Source of the DNA: a bacterium
Lineage (GTDB): Bacteria > Bacillota > Clostridia > Oscillospirales > Oscillospiraceae
Direction of reading: 5' to 3'
NCBI GenBank assembly: GCA_004560305.1
Contig: SFVI01000001.1
Location: 1 to 64,000, forward strand
DNA: 64,000 bases
The notes beneath the pieces are model-generated. The model saw only the letters and a list, made by a program, of their open reading frames with translations, ran no database searches and had not been told where the DNA came from. This document shows, in pieces, positions 1-10,200 of this stretch. Each line of letters opens with the position of its first letter. Position 1 is the first letter of the stretch. A program made the translations under genes and the position numbers.

Positions 1-191
1 TTGATGGTGATACCACGCTCTCTCTCTTCGGGAGCCTTGTCGATGGAAGAGTAGTCGGTGTACTCAGCCTTGCCCTGGAGAGCCAGGTACTTGGTGATAG
101 CGGCGGTCAGAGTGGTCTTGCCATGGTCGATGTGGCCGATGGTGCCGATGTTGACATGGGGCTTGGTTCTGTTGTACATCTGTTTAGCCAT
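1..191 (-). CDS. tuf: Elongation factor Tu, N-terminal part (cut by window edge)
   Basis: Only the first 63 codons are inside the window. They read as the start of EF-Tu, the GTPase that delivers aminoacyl-tRNA to the ribosome: the P-loop GHIDHGKTTL follows the N-terminal VNIGTIG, and the switch I segment ends in RGITI at the window edge. The ATG at 191 is preceded by AGGAGG about 7 bases upstream. It is the last visible gene of the rpsL-rpsG-fusA-tuf block, 39 bases after fusA, so it is probably co-transcribed with it. Confidence 0.97.
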   Translation of the reverse strand, partial: MAKQMYNRTKPHVNIGTIGHIDHGKTTLTAAITKYLALQGKAEYTDYSSIDKAPEERERGITI

Positions 192-230
192 TAGAATATC
201 CTCCTAAGAATTAGTATAAATAATTACCTA

Positions 231-2315
231 TTACTTATTGGAACCCTGGCGAGAATTCACAAGGGCTTCCTGCAAACTCTTGGGCAGCTCGACGAAGTGG
301 CTGGGCTCCATGGAATAGGTGGCTCTGCCCTGGGTCTTGCTGCGCAGGTCGGTCGCGTAGCCGAACATGGTGGAAAGGGGTACATTGCTCTCAATCATGG
401 CGGTACCGTTACGAATGTCGGTGCCCACGATCTGGCCACGGCGTGCATTGATATCACCCATCACATCACCCATGTAATCATCGGGCGCGGTGACAACCAC
501 CTTCATGATAGGCTCAAGCAGCACGGGGTCTGCCTTCTGGCAGGCCTCCTTGAAGGCCATGGAACCGCAGATCTTGAACGCCATTTCGGAAGAGTCCACC
601 TCATGGAAGGAGCCGTCCAGCAGAGTCGCCTTGATATCGACGACCTGATATCCGGCCAGAACGCCGGAGAGCATAGCGCCCTGGATACCCTGATCCACGC
701 AGGGGATAAACTCTTTGGGGATAGCGCCGCCGGTCACCTTATTGATGAACTCATAGCCCTTGCCAGGCTCATTGGGCTCAATGGTAAGCTTCACATGGGC
801 AAACTGTCCCTTACCGCCGGTCTGACGGGAATATCTGGTATCGACCGTAGCGGCGCGCCGTACCGTCTCCTTATAGGAAACCTGGGGCTTGCCCACATTG
901 GCCTCTACCTTGAACTCACGCAGCAGACGGTCAACAATGATCTCCAGATGGAGCTCGCCCATGCCGGCGATGATGGTCTGACCCGTCTCCTCGTCCGTAT
1001 AGGTCTTGAAGGTGGGGTCTTCCTCAGCGAGCTTGGCAAGCGCGATGCCCATCTTTTCCTGCCCCGCCTTGGTCTTGGGCTCAATGGCAACGCGGATAAC
1101 AGGATCGGGGAATTCCATGGATTCCAGAACAATGGGGGCCTTCTCATCACAGAGGGTATCGCCGGTGGTGGTATTCTTCAGACCAACAGCGGCGGCAATA
1201 TCGCCGGACCAGACCTGGGTCAGATCCTCTCTGTGGTTGGCGTGCATCTGAAGGATGCGGCCCACACGCTCACGGACGCCCTTGGTGGAGTTCATGACGG
1301 TCTTGCCGGTCTCCAGGGTACCAGAGTACACACGGAAGAAGCCCAGCTTACCCACATAGGGGTCAGTCATGATCTTAAAGGCCAGGGCGGAGAAGGGGGC
1401 CTCGTCGTCTGCATGACGGTGCTCCACCTCATCGGTCTTGGGATTCACGCCTTCCACCGGGGGGACATCCAGGGGGGAGGGCATATAATCCACGATGGCG
1501 TCCAGCAGCTTCTGTACGCCTTTGTTCTTGTAAGAAGTGCCGCAGACAACGGGAACCATTTCCACGGCCACGGTGGCTTTACGGATGGCTGCGCGGATCT
1601 TGTCGGCGGGGACATCCTCGCCCTCCAGGTACAGCTCCATGATCTCCTCGTCAAAATCGGAGACAGCCTCCAGCAGCTTGTCGCGGTATTCTGCGGCCAG
1701 GTCACGCATATCCTCGGGAATTTCCTCGGTACGCATATCCTTGCCAAGGTCATCATAGAAGACGCGGGCATTCATCTCCACCAGGTCAACAATGCCGCGG
1801 AAGCTCTCTTCCTTGCCGATGGGCAGCTGGATGGGAACCGCGTTGCACTTGAGCCGATCGTGGACCATGTTCAGCACGTTATAGAAATCGGCGCCCATGA
1901 TGTCCATCTTATTGATGTAGATCATGCGGGGAACATGGTAGTGGTCAGCCTGTCTCCAGACGGTTTCGGACTGAGGCTCAACGCCGCCCTTTGCGCACAG
2001 GACGGTAACGCTGCCGTCCAGCACACGCAGGGAGCGCTCCACCTCAACGGTGAAGTCCACGTGGCCCGGAGTGTCTATGATGTTGATGCGGGTATCCCGC
2101 CAGAAACAGGTGGTAGCAGCGGAAGTGATGGTGATACCTCTCTCCTGCTCCTGCTCCATCCAGTCCATGGTGGCGGTACCCTCATGGGTCTCACCTATCT
2201 TGTAGTTGACGCCGGTGTAATACAGAATACGCTCGGTAGTTGTAGTCTTGCCGGCATCAATGTGAGCCATGATACCAATATTTCTGGTTTTTTCAAGCGA
2301 ATATTTTCTGGGCAT
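231..2315 (-). CDS. fusA: Elongation factor G
   Basis: A 694-residue translational GTPase, the usual length for EF-G, which drives tRNA-mRNA translocation. The G motifs are complete: AHIDAGKTTTTERIL (about residues 17-31), DTPGHVDF (about 81-88) and NKMD (about 135). Domains II to V follow, with the ARRGQI segment of domain V near residue 620. The ATG is preceded by CAGGAGT. It lies 18 bases after rpsG and before tuf in the classical str order. No mosaicism or truncation is seen. The highly biased codon use leaves a long open antisense frame, which I do not call a gene. Confidence 0.98.
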   Translation of the reverse strand: MPRKYSLEKTRNIGIMAHIDAGKTTTTERILYYTGVNYKIGETHEGTATMDWMEQEQERGITITSAATTCFWRDTRINIIDTPGHVDFTVEVERSLRVLDGSVTVLCAKGGVEPQSETVWRQADHYHVPRMIYINKMDIMGADFYNVLNMVHDRLKCNAVPIQLPIGKEESFRGIVDLVEMNARVFYDDLGKDMRTEEIPEDMRDLAAEYRDKLLEAVSDFDEEIMELYLEGEDVPADKIRAAIRKATVAVEMVPVVCGTSYKNKGVQKLLDAIVDYMPSPLDVPPVEGVNPKTDEVEHRHADDEAPFSALAFKIMTDPYVGKLGFFRVYSGTLETGKTVMNSTKGVRERVGRILQMHANHREDLTQVWSGDIAAAVGLKNTTTGDTLCDEKAPIVLESMEFPDPVIRVAIEPKTKAGQEKMGIALAKLAEEDPTFKTYTDEETGQTIIAGMGELHLEIIVDRLLREFKVEANVGKPQVSYKETVRRAATVDTRYSRQTGGKGQFAHVKLTIEPNEPGKGYEFINKVTGGAIPKEFIPCVDQGIQGAMLSGVLAGYQVVDIKATLLDGSFHEVDSSEMAFKICGSMAFKEACQKADPVLLEPIMKVVVTAPDDYMGDVMGDINARRGQIVGTDIRNGTAMIESNVPLSTMFGYATDLRSKTQGRATYSMEPSHFVELPKSLQEALVNSRQGSNK

Positions 2316-2333
2316 TTTTTACTCCTGATGGAA

Positions 2334-2804
2334 TTACCAGCGGAAGTGTGCGAAAGCCTTGTTGGCTTCGGCATTCTTGTGCATATCCTCGCGCTTCTTG
2401 ACAGCGGCGCCGAGGTTGTTGCATGCATCCATGATCTCGCCTGCAAGGCGCTCCTTCATGGTCTTTTCGCTGCGCTTGCGGGCGTAATCCACCAGCCAAC
2501 GCAGAGCCAGGGTCTGGCGGCGGGCAGGCCGGACTTCGATAGGAACCTGATAGGTTGCGCCACCGACACGACGGGCCTTGACCTCCAGAGCGGGCATAAT
2601 GTTGTTCATGGCTTCGGTGAAAGCATCAAGGGGCTCCTTGCCGGTCTTCTCCTTGATGATATCAAAAGCGTCGTAAACGACCTTCTGAGCAACACCCTTC
2701 TTGCCGTCCAGCATAACGCCGTTGATGAGCTTGGTCACCAGCACGCTGTTATACATAGGATCAGGCAAAATTTCTCTCTTGGGAACATTACCTCTTCTGG
2801 GCAC
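2334..2804 (-). CDS. rpsG: 30S ribosomal protein S7
   Basis: S7 nucleates assembly of the 30S head and contacts 16S rRNA. I chose the GTG at 2804, which gives 156 residues (the standard length) starting MPRRG; it has GAAGGAGGG just upstream. An ATG 11 codons earlier would place that Shine-Dalgarno sequence inside the gene and add residues not found in S7. The body carries typical S7 sequence such as GGATYQVP, RRQTLALRWL and HKNAEANKAFAHFRW at the end. It sits between rpsL and fusA. The 131-base gap to rpsL holds AT-rich sequence but no promoter I can defend. Confidence 0.97.
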   Translation of the reverse strand: MPRRGNVPKREILPDPMYNSVLVTKLINGVMLDGKKGVAQKVVYDAFDIIKEKTGKEPLDAFTEAMNNIMPALEVKARRVGGATYQVPIEVRPARRQTLALRWLVDYARKRSEKTMKERLAGEIMDACNNLGAAVKKREDMHKNAEANKAFAHFRW

Positions 2805-2935
2805 GTTCTTCCCTCCTTCATTATAAAATGGAATCACAGGTACTCGAACGCATATGCATCCGTTGCGCCCCGAGGTCTATCCACATATATTATATAGATA
2901 AACAACAGGGCAGAAATTTGCCGCTGCGGTTGAAA

Positions 2936-3361
2936 TTACTTCTTCTTAGCAGCTTTGGGCTTCTTGGCGCCGTACTTGGAACGAGCCTGCATACGACCGT
3001 TGACACCCTGAGCATCGAGAGTACCACGGATGATGTGGTAACGGACACCAGGAAGGTCCTTTACACGGCCGCCGCGGATCATAACCACAGAGTGCTCCTG
3101 CAGGTTGTGGCCGATACCGGGGATGTAAGCAGTGACTTCGTAACCGTTGGTCAGACGCACACGAGCGATCTTACGCAGAGCGGAGTTGGGCTTCTTAGGG
3201 GTAGAGGTACGAACTGCGGTGCAGACGCCTCTCTTCTGAGGAGCGGACAGGTCGGTCTCCTTATTCTTCAGGGTGTTCAGGCCCTTCTGCATTGCGGGAG
3301 ATGCGGACTTGTAGGTAACCTTCTCTCTGCCTTTTCTTACCAGCTGGTTAAAAGTGGGCAT
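2936..3361 (-). CDS. rpsL: 30S ribosomal protein S12
   Basis: A 141-residue decoding-centre protein. The start MPTFNQLVRKGR at 3361 has GGAGG seven bases upstream; an upstream in-frame ATG adds a non-homologous 16 residues. The conserved TSTPKKPNSALRK loop and the GHNLQEHS segment carry the ordinary streptomycin-sensitive lysine and proline residues. The C-terminus is a Lys/Ala tail. It is first gene of the str transcription unit; the promoter at 3480-3508 lies about 120 bases upstream. Confidence 0.98.
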   Translation of the reverse strand: MPTFNQLVRKGREKVTYKSASPAMQKGLNTLKNKETDLSAPQKRGVCTAVRTSTPKKPNSALRKIARVRLTNGYEVTAYIPGIGHNLQEHSVVMIRGGRVKDLPGVRYHIIRGTLDAQGVNGRMQARSKYGAKKPKAAKKK

Positions 3362-3479
3362 TGTTTTCCTCCTTTCTTCAAAGATGAACTTGTTCAGAAA
3401 TCCTGGCAAACCAAGGGCTTTCCAGGCTTTTCATGCCGGCCTCAGCGCCTTTTGGCGCACTTGGCCCACACAAGCTGAA

Positions 3480-3508
3480 ATTTTAGCATAATTAACAAAA
3501 TTAGTCAA
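3480..3508 (-). promoter_or_regulatory. Promoter of the rpsL-rpsG-fusA-tuf operon
   Basis: Reading the minus strand, TTGACT (3508-3503) is followed after exactly 17 bases by TAAAAT (3485-3480). The region upstream is very AT-rich, resembling an UP element, which fits a strongly expressed ribosomal operon. The start of transcription would lie near 3473, leaving a leader of about 110 bases. Confidence 0.85.
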
Positions 3509-3557
3509 GAATTTTTGTGGAGTAAATTGAAATTTTTTTCCTTGCTCCCCGGTACAA

Positions 3558-3590
3558 AACAGCCAGGCCGGCAATGCCGGTCTGGCTGTT
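3558..3590 (-). terminator. Terminator after rpoC
   Basis: A 15-base-pair near-perfect stem with a 3-base loop (arms 3558-3572 and 3576-3590) begins about 10 bases after the rpoC stop. On the minus strand it is followed by only a short TTTT, so it may leak into the str operon, which nevertheless has its own promoter. Confidence 0.75.
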
Positions 3591-3599
3591 GGTTGTGAA

Positions 3600-6500
3600 T
3601 CAAAGCGCGTTGGTCTTGCTGACAAGAGCAGACAGGTCAACGTACTCCTCAGGGGCTTCGGGCATGGTCTCGTCGGTTTTCTCCTCAAAATCCCGGTACA
3701 TGGTCAGGCCGGTGCCGGCGGGGATCAGCTTACCGATGATGACGTTCTCCTTCAGGCCCACCAGATGGTCCACCTTGCCCTTGATGGCAGCGTCGGTGAG
3801 GACCTTGGTGGTCTCCTGGAAGGAGGCGGCAGACAGGAAGCTCTCCGTGGCCAGAGAGGCCTTGCCTTCCTCGCCGGCGGCGATGCGCTGGTCGATCTTG
3901 TGGTTGGCTTCCTTGACGGCGGAGATGTCCACGGTTGCGCCAGAGAGCAGATCGGTGCTGCCGGATTCCTCCACGCGGACCTTGCGCATCATCTGGCGGA
4001 CAATGACTTCGATGTGCTTATCGTTGATGTCAACGCCCTGCTGGCGGTACACCTTCTGCACCTCGCTGGTGATATAGCTGCGGACGCCCTGACGGCCGAA
4101 CTCATCGTCGTTGATGCCGCGGATGCGCAGCACATCGTGGGGATTGAGGGCGCCGGAGGTCAGCTCCTGGCCCTTATCCACATGGTCGCCGTTGTGGACC
4201 AGGATACCGGCGGAGTGGGGCACGGTGTAGACCACGGTCTCGCCCTGGGCCTCATTGGTGATGGTGAGGGAGTACATGACGCCCTTCTTTGCCTCGTCGA
4301 TGGTGACGGTGCCAGAGATCTCAGACAGGACAGCCATCTTCTTGGGCTTGCGGGCCTCAAACAGCTCTTCAACACGGGGCAGACCCTGGGTGATGTCGTC
4401 GCCGGCAACGCCGCCGGTATGGAAAGTACGCATGGTCAGCTGGGTACCGGGCTCGCCGATGGACTGGGCGGCGATGACGCCCACGGCCTCGCCGGCATTG
4501 ACGGGACGGCCGATGGCCAGGTTGATGCCGTAGCACTTGGCGCAGACGCCGGAGCGGGCCTCACAGGTGAGGACACTGCGGATATAGACCTTGTGGATGC
4601 CGTGGGCTTCCAGCACCTCGGCGTCCTCAGGCATGAGCATGTGGTCGGTATCGAACAGAAGCTCGCCGGTGGCAGGGTCGGTAATGGGAGCGGCGGGGAA
4701 ACGGCCGTGGATGCTGGTGCCGAAGGACTCTACCAGCTGGCCCCGGTCGTACACGGCGCTGGCCCACACGCCCTCGGTGGTGCCGCAGTCCTGCTCACGG
4801 ATGATGACCTCCTGGCAGACGTCAACCATACGGCGGGTCAGGTAACCGGAGTCAGCAGTACGCAGGGCGGTATCGGCCATACCCTTACGGGCGCCTCTGG
4901 TGGAGATGAAATACTCCAGAACGGACAGGCCCTCACGGAAGTTGGACTTGATGGGGATCTCGATGGTCTTACCGGCGGTATTGGCCATCAGGCCACGCAT
5001 ACCGGCCAGCTGACGGATCTGGTTCATGGAGCCGCGGGCGCCGGAGTTTGCCATCATGTAGATGGGGTTGTACTCATCCAGGCAGTTCTGCAGGGCGTCG
5101 GTCACGTCCTTGGTGGTCTTTTCCCACTCGGAGACGACCAGCCGGTAGCGCTCATCATCGGTGATGAAGCCGCGCTTATACTGGCGCTCGATGTTCACGA
5201 CCTCCTGCTCGGTGGCCTTGATCAGCTCATACTTGGCGTCAGGCACGGTCATATCCGCAACGGAGATGGTGATGGCGCCCTTGGTGGAGTACTTGTAGCC
5301 CAGGGCCTTGATGCTGTCCAGCACCTCGGCAGAGATGGTGAAGCCGTACTTCTGGATGCAGCGATCAATGATGTTGCCCAGTTGCTTCTTGCCCACCTGG
5401 AAGCTGATCTCATGATCAAAGGCATGCTCCGGGTCGGTGCGGTCCACATAGCCCAGGTCCTGAGGGATGGGCTCGTTGAAGATGATGCGGCCCACGGTGG
5501 TGGTGATGATCTTCTTGGTCTCCACGCCGTCAATGGTCTTGGTGACACGCAGGCGAATGGGAGCGTGCAGGCCCACGTCGCCCTCGTTGTAGGCCATGAT
5601 GGCCTCGTTGGGATCGCGGTACATCAGGGTGGGCTTGTAGGTGCAGGGCTTGGTGCCCTCCTGCTTGGCCTTCAGGTTGGCCTCATAGATGGCGTCGCCG
5701 TCCTGGATGGTACCAGCCTCGAAGCCGGTGTCGCCGGGATCGTCGATCACCAGGCGCTCCGCGCCCTTCTCGGCGGAGCCGATGCGCTCCATGGTCAGGT
5801 AGTAGGATCCCAGGATCATGTCCTGGGTAGGAACGGTGACAGGGTGGCCGTCCTGAGGACGCAGCAGGTTGTTGGCGGAAAGCATCAGAATGCGGGCCTC
5901 GGCCTGGGCCTCGGCGGACAGGGGCACGTGAATTGCCATCTGGTCGCCGTCAAAGTCTGCGTTGTAAGCGGTGCAGACCAGGGGGTGCAGGCGCAGGGCG
6001 CGGCCTTCCACAAGGATGGGCTCAAAGGCCTGGATGCCCAGACGGTGCAGAGTGGGGGCGCGGTTGAGCAGCACGGGGTGCTCCTTGATCACGTCCTCCA
6101 GTGCGTCCCAGACCTCGGTGCGCTGCTTATCCACCATCTTCTTGGCGGACTTGATGTTGTTGGCAACGCCGTCCTCAACCAGCTTCTTCATGACGAAGGG
6201 GCGGAACAGCTCAATGGCCATCTCCTTGGGCACGCCGCACTGATAAATTTTCAGGTCGGGGCCTACCACGATAACGCTACGGCCGGAGTAGTCCACGCGC
6301 TTGCCCAGCAGGTTTTGACGGAAGCGGCCCTGCTTGCCCTTGAGCATATCGCTGAGGGACTTGAGGGCGCGGGAGTTGGCGCCGGTGACGGCACGGCCCC
6401 GGCGGCCGTTGTCGATCAGGGCGTCAACAGCCTCCTGCAGCATGCGCTTCTCGTTGCGCACAATAATATCAGGGGCGTTCAGCTGCTGGAGTCTCTTGAG

Positions 6501-7298
6501 ACGGTTGTTGCGATTGATGACCCGGCGGTACAGATCGTTCAGGTCGGAGGTGGCGAAACGGCCGCCGTCCAGCTGAACCATGGGGCGGATCTCCGGAGGA
6601 ATGACCGGCAGGATGTCGATGATCATCCACTCGGGGCGGTTGCCGCTCTGGCGGAAGGCCTCGACAACCTCCAGGCGCTTGACGATCTTTGCCTTCTTCT
6701 GGCCGCTGGCGGTTTTCAGTTCCTCCCGCAGCTCCAGGGCCAGCTTCTCGCAGTCGATCTGCTGCAGCAGCTCCTTGATGGCCTCGGCGCCGATACCGGC
6801 CTTGAAATCGTCCTCATACTTCTCCCGCATATCCCGGTACTCGCGCTCGGTGAGGATCTGGCACTTTTCCAGAGGAGTGAAGCCGGGATCAATAACGATA
6901 TAGTTGGCAAAATACAGTACCTTCTCCAGCATTCTGGGGGTCAGGTCCAGCATCAGACCCATGCGGCTGGGAATGCCCTTGAAGTACCAGATGTGAGATA
7001 CGGGTGCGGCCAGCTCAATATGGCCCATACGCTCACGGCGCACCTTGCTCTTGGTGACTTCCACGCCGCAGCGGTCGCAGATCTTGCCCTTGTAGCGGAT
7101 CTTCTTATACTTGCCGCAGTGGCACTCCCAGTCCTTGGTAGGCCCAAAAATGCGCTCGCAGAACAGGCCATCCCGCTCGGGCTTGAGGGTGCGGTAGTTA
7201 ATGGTCTCCGGCTTTTTCACTTCGCCGTAGGACCAGCTGAGAATCATTTCAGGGGAGGCAATGCCTATCTGAATAGCATCAAACGGTGTGTAGCTCAT
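3600..7298 (-). CDS. rpoC: DNA-directed RNA polymerase subunit beta'
   Basis: 1232 residues, the Firmicutes length class. Near the N-terminus a four-cysteine zinc site (CHCGK then CDRCG, about residues 59-78) is seen. The catalytic magnesium loop NADFDGDQMA lies about residue 447. The second zinc-binding group spans CGTTEG to CAKCYG (about 870-960), and QSIGEPGTQLTMRTFHTGG marks the trigger/bridge region. The ATG at 7298 overlaps the rpoB stop by one base (TGATG), and its Shine-Dalgarno AGGAGG lies inside the acidic tail codons of rpoB; a GTG directly before it is an alternative start. Translation is thus probably coupled to rpoB. Confidence 0.98.
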   Translation of the reverse strand: MSYTPFDAIQIGIASPEMILSWSYGEVKKPETINYRTLKPERDGLFCERIFGPTKDWECHCGKYKKIRYKGKICDRCGVEVTKSKVRRERMGHIELAAPVSHIWYFKGIPSRMGLMLDLTPRMLEKVLYFANYIVIDPGFTPLEKCQILTEREYRDMREKYEDDFKAGIGAEAIKELLQQIDCEKLALELREELKTASGQKKAKIVKRLEVVEAFRQSGNRPEWMIIDILPVIPPEIRPMVQLDGGRFATSDLNDLYRRVINRNNRLKRLQQLNAPDIIVRNEKRMLQEAVDALIDNGRRGRAVTGANSRALKSLSDMLKGKQGRFRQNLLGKRVDYSGRSVIVVGPDLKIYQCGVPKEMAIELFRPFVMKKLVEDGVANNIKSAKKMVDKQRTEVWDALEDVIKEHPVLLNRAPTLHRLGIQAFEPILVEGRALRLHPLVCTAYNADFDGDQMAIHVPLSAEAQAEARILMLSANNLLRPQDGHPVTVPTQDMILGSYYLTMERIGSAEKGAERLVIDDPGDTGFEAGTIQDGDAIYEANLKAKQEGTKPCTYKPTLMYRDPNEAIMAYNEGDVGLHAPIRLRVTKTIDGVETKKIITTTVGRIIFNEPIPQDLGYVDRTDPEHAFDHEISFQVGKKQLGNIIDRCIQKYGFTISAEVLDSIKALGYKYSTKGAITISVADMTVPDAKYELIKATEQEVVNIERQYKRGFITDDERYRLVVSEWEKTTKDVTDALQNCLDEYNPIYMMANSGARGSMNQIRQLAGMRGLMANTAGKTIEIPIKSNFREGLSVLEYFISTRGARKGMADTALRTADSGYLTRRMVDVCQEVIIREQDCGTTEGVWASAVYDRGQLVESFGTSIHGRFPAAPITDPATGELLFDTDHMLMPEDAEVLEAHGIHKVYIRSVLTCEARSGVCAKCYGINLAIGRPVNAGEAVGVIAAQSIGEPGTQLTMRTFHTGGVAGDDITQGLPRVEELFEARKPKKMAVLSEISGTVTIDEAKKGVMYSLTITNEAQGETVVYTVPHSAGILVHNGDHVDKGQELTSGALNPHDVLRIRGINDDEFGRQGVRSYITSEVQKVYRQQGVDINDKHIEVIVRQMMRKVRVEESGSTDLLSGATVDISAVKEANHKIDQRIAAGEEGKASLATESFLSAASFQETTKVLTDAAIKGKVDHLVGLKENVIIGKLIPAGTGLTMYRDFEEKTDETMPEAPEEYVDLSALVSKTNAL

Positions 7299-10200
7299 CA
7301 CATATCCTCCTCATCATCACTGTAATCATTGAGACCGGCGTCGAACTCATCCTCGGGAATATCCTCGATGGTGAAGCCCTCGGCTTCGATCTCGCTGTCA
7401 TCGGAGTGGTAGAACTCGTCCTTCATATCGGGGATGAAATCATCCTCGTCATCGTCCTTCAGCTCGATCTCCTGGCCGTTTTCATCCAGCACACGGATAT
7501 CCAGGCACAGGGACTGCAGCTCCTTCACAAGGACCTTAAAGGATTCCGGCACGCCGGGCTGCGGGATATTGTTGCCCTTGACGATGGCCTCGTAGGTCTT
7601 GACACGGCCGGTCACGTCGTCGGACTTGACGGTCAGGATCTCCTGCAGGGTGTAGGCAGCGCCGTAAGCCTCCAGGGCCCAGACCTCCATTTCGCCGAAG
7701 CGCTGGCCGCCGAACTGGGCCTTGCCGCCCAGAGGCTGCTGGGTGACCAGGCTGTAGGGGCCGGTGGAACGGGCATGGATCTTATCATCGACCAGATGGT
7801 GGAGCTTCAGGAAGTAGACCCAACCAACGGTAACGTCGTTATCAAACTTCTCGCCGGTACGGCCGTCGTACATGACGCTCTTGCCGTCCTCCCGCAGGCC
7901 CGCCTGGCGCAAGGTCTCTCGGATGGTGGACTCGTTGGCGCCGTTAAACACGGGGGTAGCCACCTTCCAGCCCAGAGCCTCGGCGGCGTAGCCAAGGTGG
8001 ACCTCCAGCACCTGACCGATGTTCATACGGGAAGGCACGCCCAGGGGGTTCAGTACAATGTCCAGCGGGGTGCCGTCGGGCATGTAGGGCATATCCTCCC
8101 GGGGCAGAACACGGGAGACAACGCCCTTGTTGCCGTGGCGGCCGGCCATCTTGTCGCCCACGGAGATCTTACGCTTCTGGGCGATGTAGACGCGGACAAC
8201 CTGGTTCACGCCGGGGTTCATCTCATCGCCGTTCTCGCGGGTAAAGACCTTCACGTCCACAATGATGCCGCTCTCGCCGTGAGGCACCTTCAGGGAGGTG
8301 TCGCGAACTTCTCTGGCCTTCTCGCCGAAGATGGCCCGCAGCAGGCGCTCCTCCGCGGTCAGATCGGTCTCGCCCTTGGGGGTGACCTTGCCAACCAGGA
8401 TGTCGCCGGCGGTAACTTCCGCGCCCACCATGATGATGCCGCGCTCGTCCAGATATTTCAATGCGTCGTCGCCAACGCCGGGGATATCGCGGGTGATCTC
8501 CTCAGGCCCCAGCTTGGTGTCACGGGCGTCGCACTCGTACTCCTCCACATGGAGGGAGGTGAACACGTCCTCCATGACCAGCCGCTCGTTGAGCAGGATG
8601 GCGTCCTCGTAGTTGTAGCCTTCCCAGTTCATGTAGCCCACCAGGATGTTCTTGCCCAGGGCAATCTCACCGTTGGAGGTGCTGGGGCCGTCAGCCAGAA
8701 CGTCACCCTCGCAGACCCGGTCGCCGGCGTTGACGATGGGGCGCTGGTTGATGCAGGTGCCCTGGTTGGAGCGGGCAAACTTGATGAGCTTGTAATCCTT
8801 GGTCTCACCGGCGTCGTAACGGACGGTGATGTACTGGGCGTCAACCCGGGTGACAACGCCGTCGCCCTCGGCCAGCACGCAGACGCCGGAGTCAACGGCG
8901 CACTTGTGCTCGATGCCGGTGGCAACGATGGGGGCCTGGGTGGTCATGAGGGGAACGGCCTGACGCTGCATGTTGGCGCCCATCAGGGCACGGTTGGCGT
9001 CGTCGTTCTCCAGGAAGGGGATCATAGCGGTGGCAATGGAGACCATCATCTTGGGGCTGACGTCCACATAGTCCACGTCTTCCCGGTTGACTTCGATGGT
9101 ATCGTTGCGGTGACGGCAGGTGATACGCTTGTTGATGAACATGCCGTTTTCATCCACAGGCTCGGAGGCCTGGGCCACCACATACTGATCCTCCATATCG
9201 GCGGTCATGTAGTCCACCTGGTCAGTGACCCGGCAGGTGCCCTTCTCCACCTTGCGGTAGGGGGCCACCAGGAAGCCGTACTCATTGGCCCGGGCGTAGG
9301 AAGCCAGGTAGTTGATCAGGCCGATGTTGGGACCTTCAGGCGTCTCAATGGGGCAGAGACGGCCGTAATGGCTGTAGTGAACGTCACGCACATCGAAGCT
9401 GGCCCGCTCTCTGCTCAGACCGCCGGGGCCCAGGGCAGACATACGGCGCTTATGGGTCAGCTCCGCCAGGGGGTTGGTCTGATCCATGAACTGGCTCAGG
9501 GGGGAGGAGCCGAAGAACTCCTTGATGGCGGCGGTGACAGGGCGGATGTTAATGAGGCTCTGGGGGGTGACAATGTCCAGATCCTGCAGGGTCATGCGCT
9601 CGCGGATCACACGCTCCATGCGGCTGAAGCCGATGCGGAACTGGTTCTGCAGCAGCTCGCCCACGCAGCGGACGCGGCGGTTGCCCAGATGGTCAATATC
9701 GTCCGGCTCACCGATGCCGTGGGCCAGGCAGTTGAGGTAGTTGACGGAGGAGAAGATATCGTCCACCACGATGTGCTTGGGGATCAGCACGTCGATGTTG
9801 TCGCGGATGGCGTCCTTCAGGGCCTCGCCCTGGAACTGATCGCACAGCTGCTTCATGACGATGCCGCGAACCTTCTCCTTGATGCCCAGCTCCGCCGGGT
9901 CAAAGTCCACATAGCGGGAGATATCCACCATGCCGTTGGAGAACACGCGGACGGTCTTGCCATCGGCCTTCAGCAGCACGTCGATCACGCCGGCATCGGC
10001 GATCTCTCTGGCCTTGTCCCGGGAGATGATCTCGCCGGCGTCGGCCAGCAGCTCACCGGTGAAGGGGTCGGCCACAGGGGCGGCCAGCTCAAACCCGGCA
10101 ATACGGGGGAAGAGGGATAGCTTCTTGTTGAACTTGTAGCGGCCCACGTTGGAGATCTCATAGCGGCGGCGGTCAAAGAACAGCCCGTCCAGCAGGGTCT

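Noticed and set aside
2805..2935. Internal promoter between rpsL and rpsG
   Set aside because: A TATATAAT-like word is present on the minus strand near 2890, but no -35 box lies at a proper distance.
297..10120. Very long open plus-strand frames antisense to fusA, rpoC and rpoB
   Set aside because: They arise from the strongly biased codon use of these highly expressed genes. They lack ribosome sites and show no protein motifs, while the minus-strand proteins are certain.
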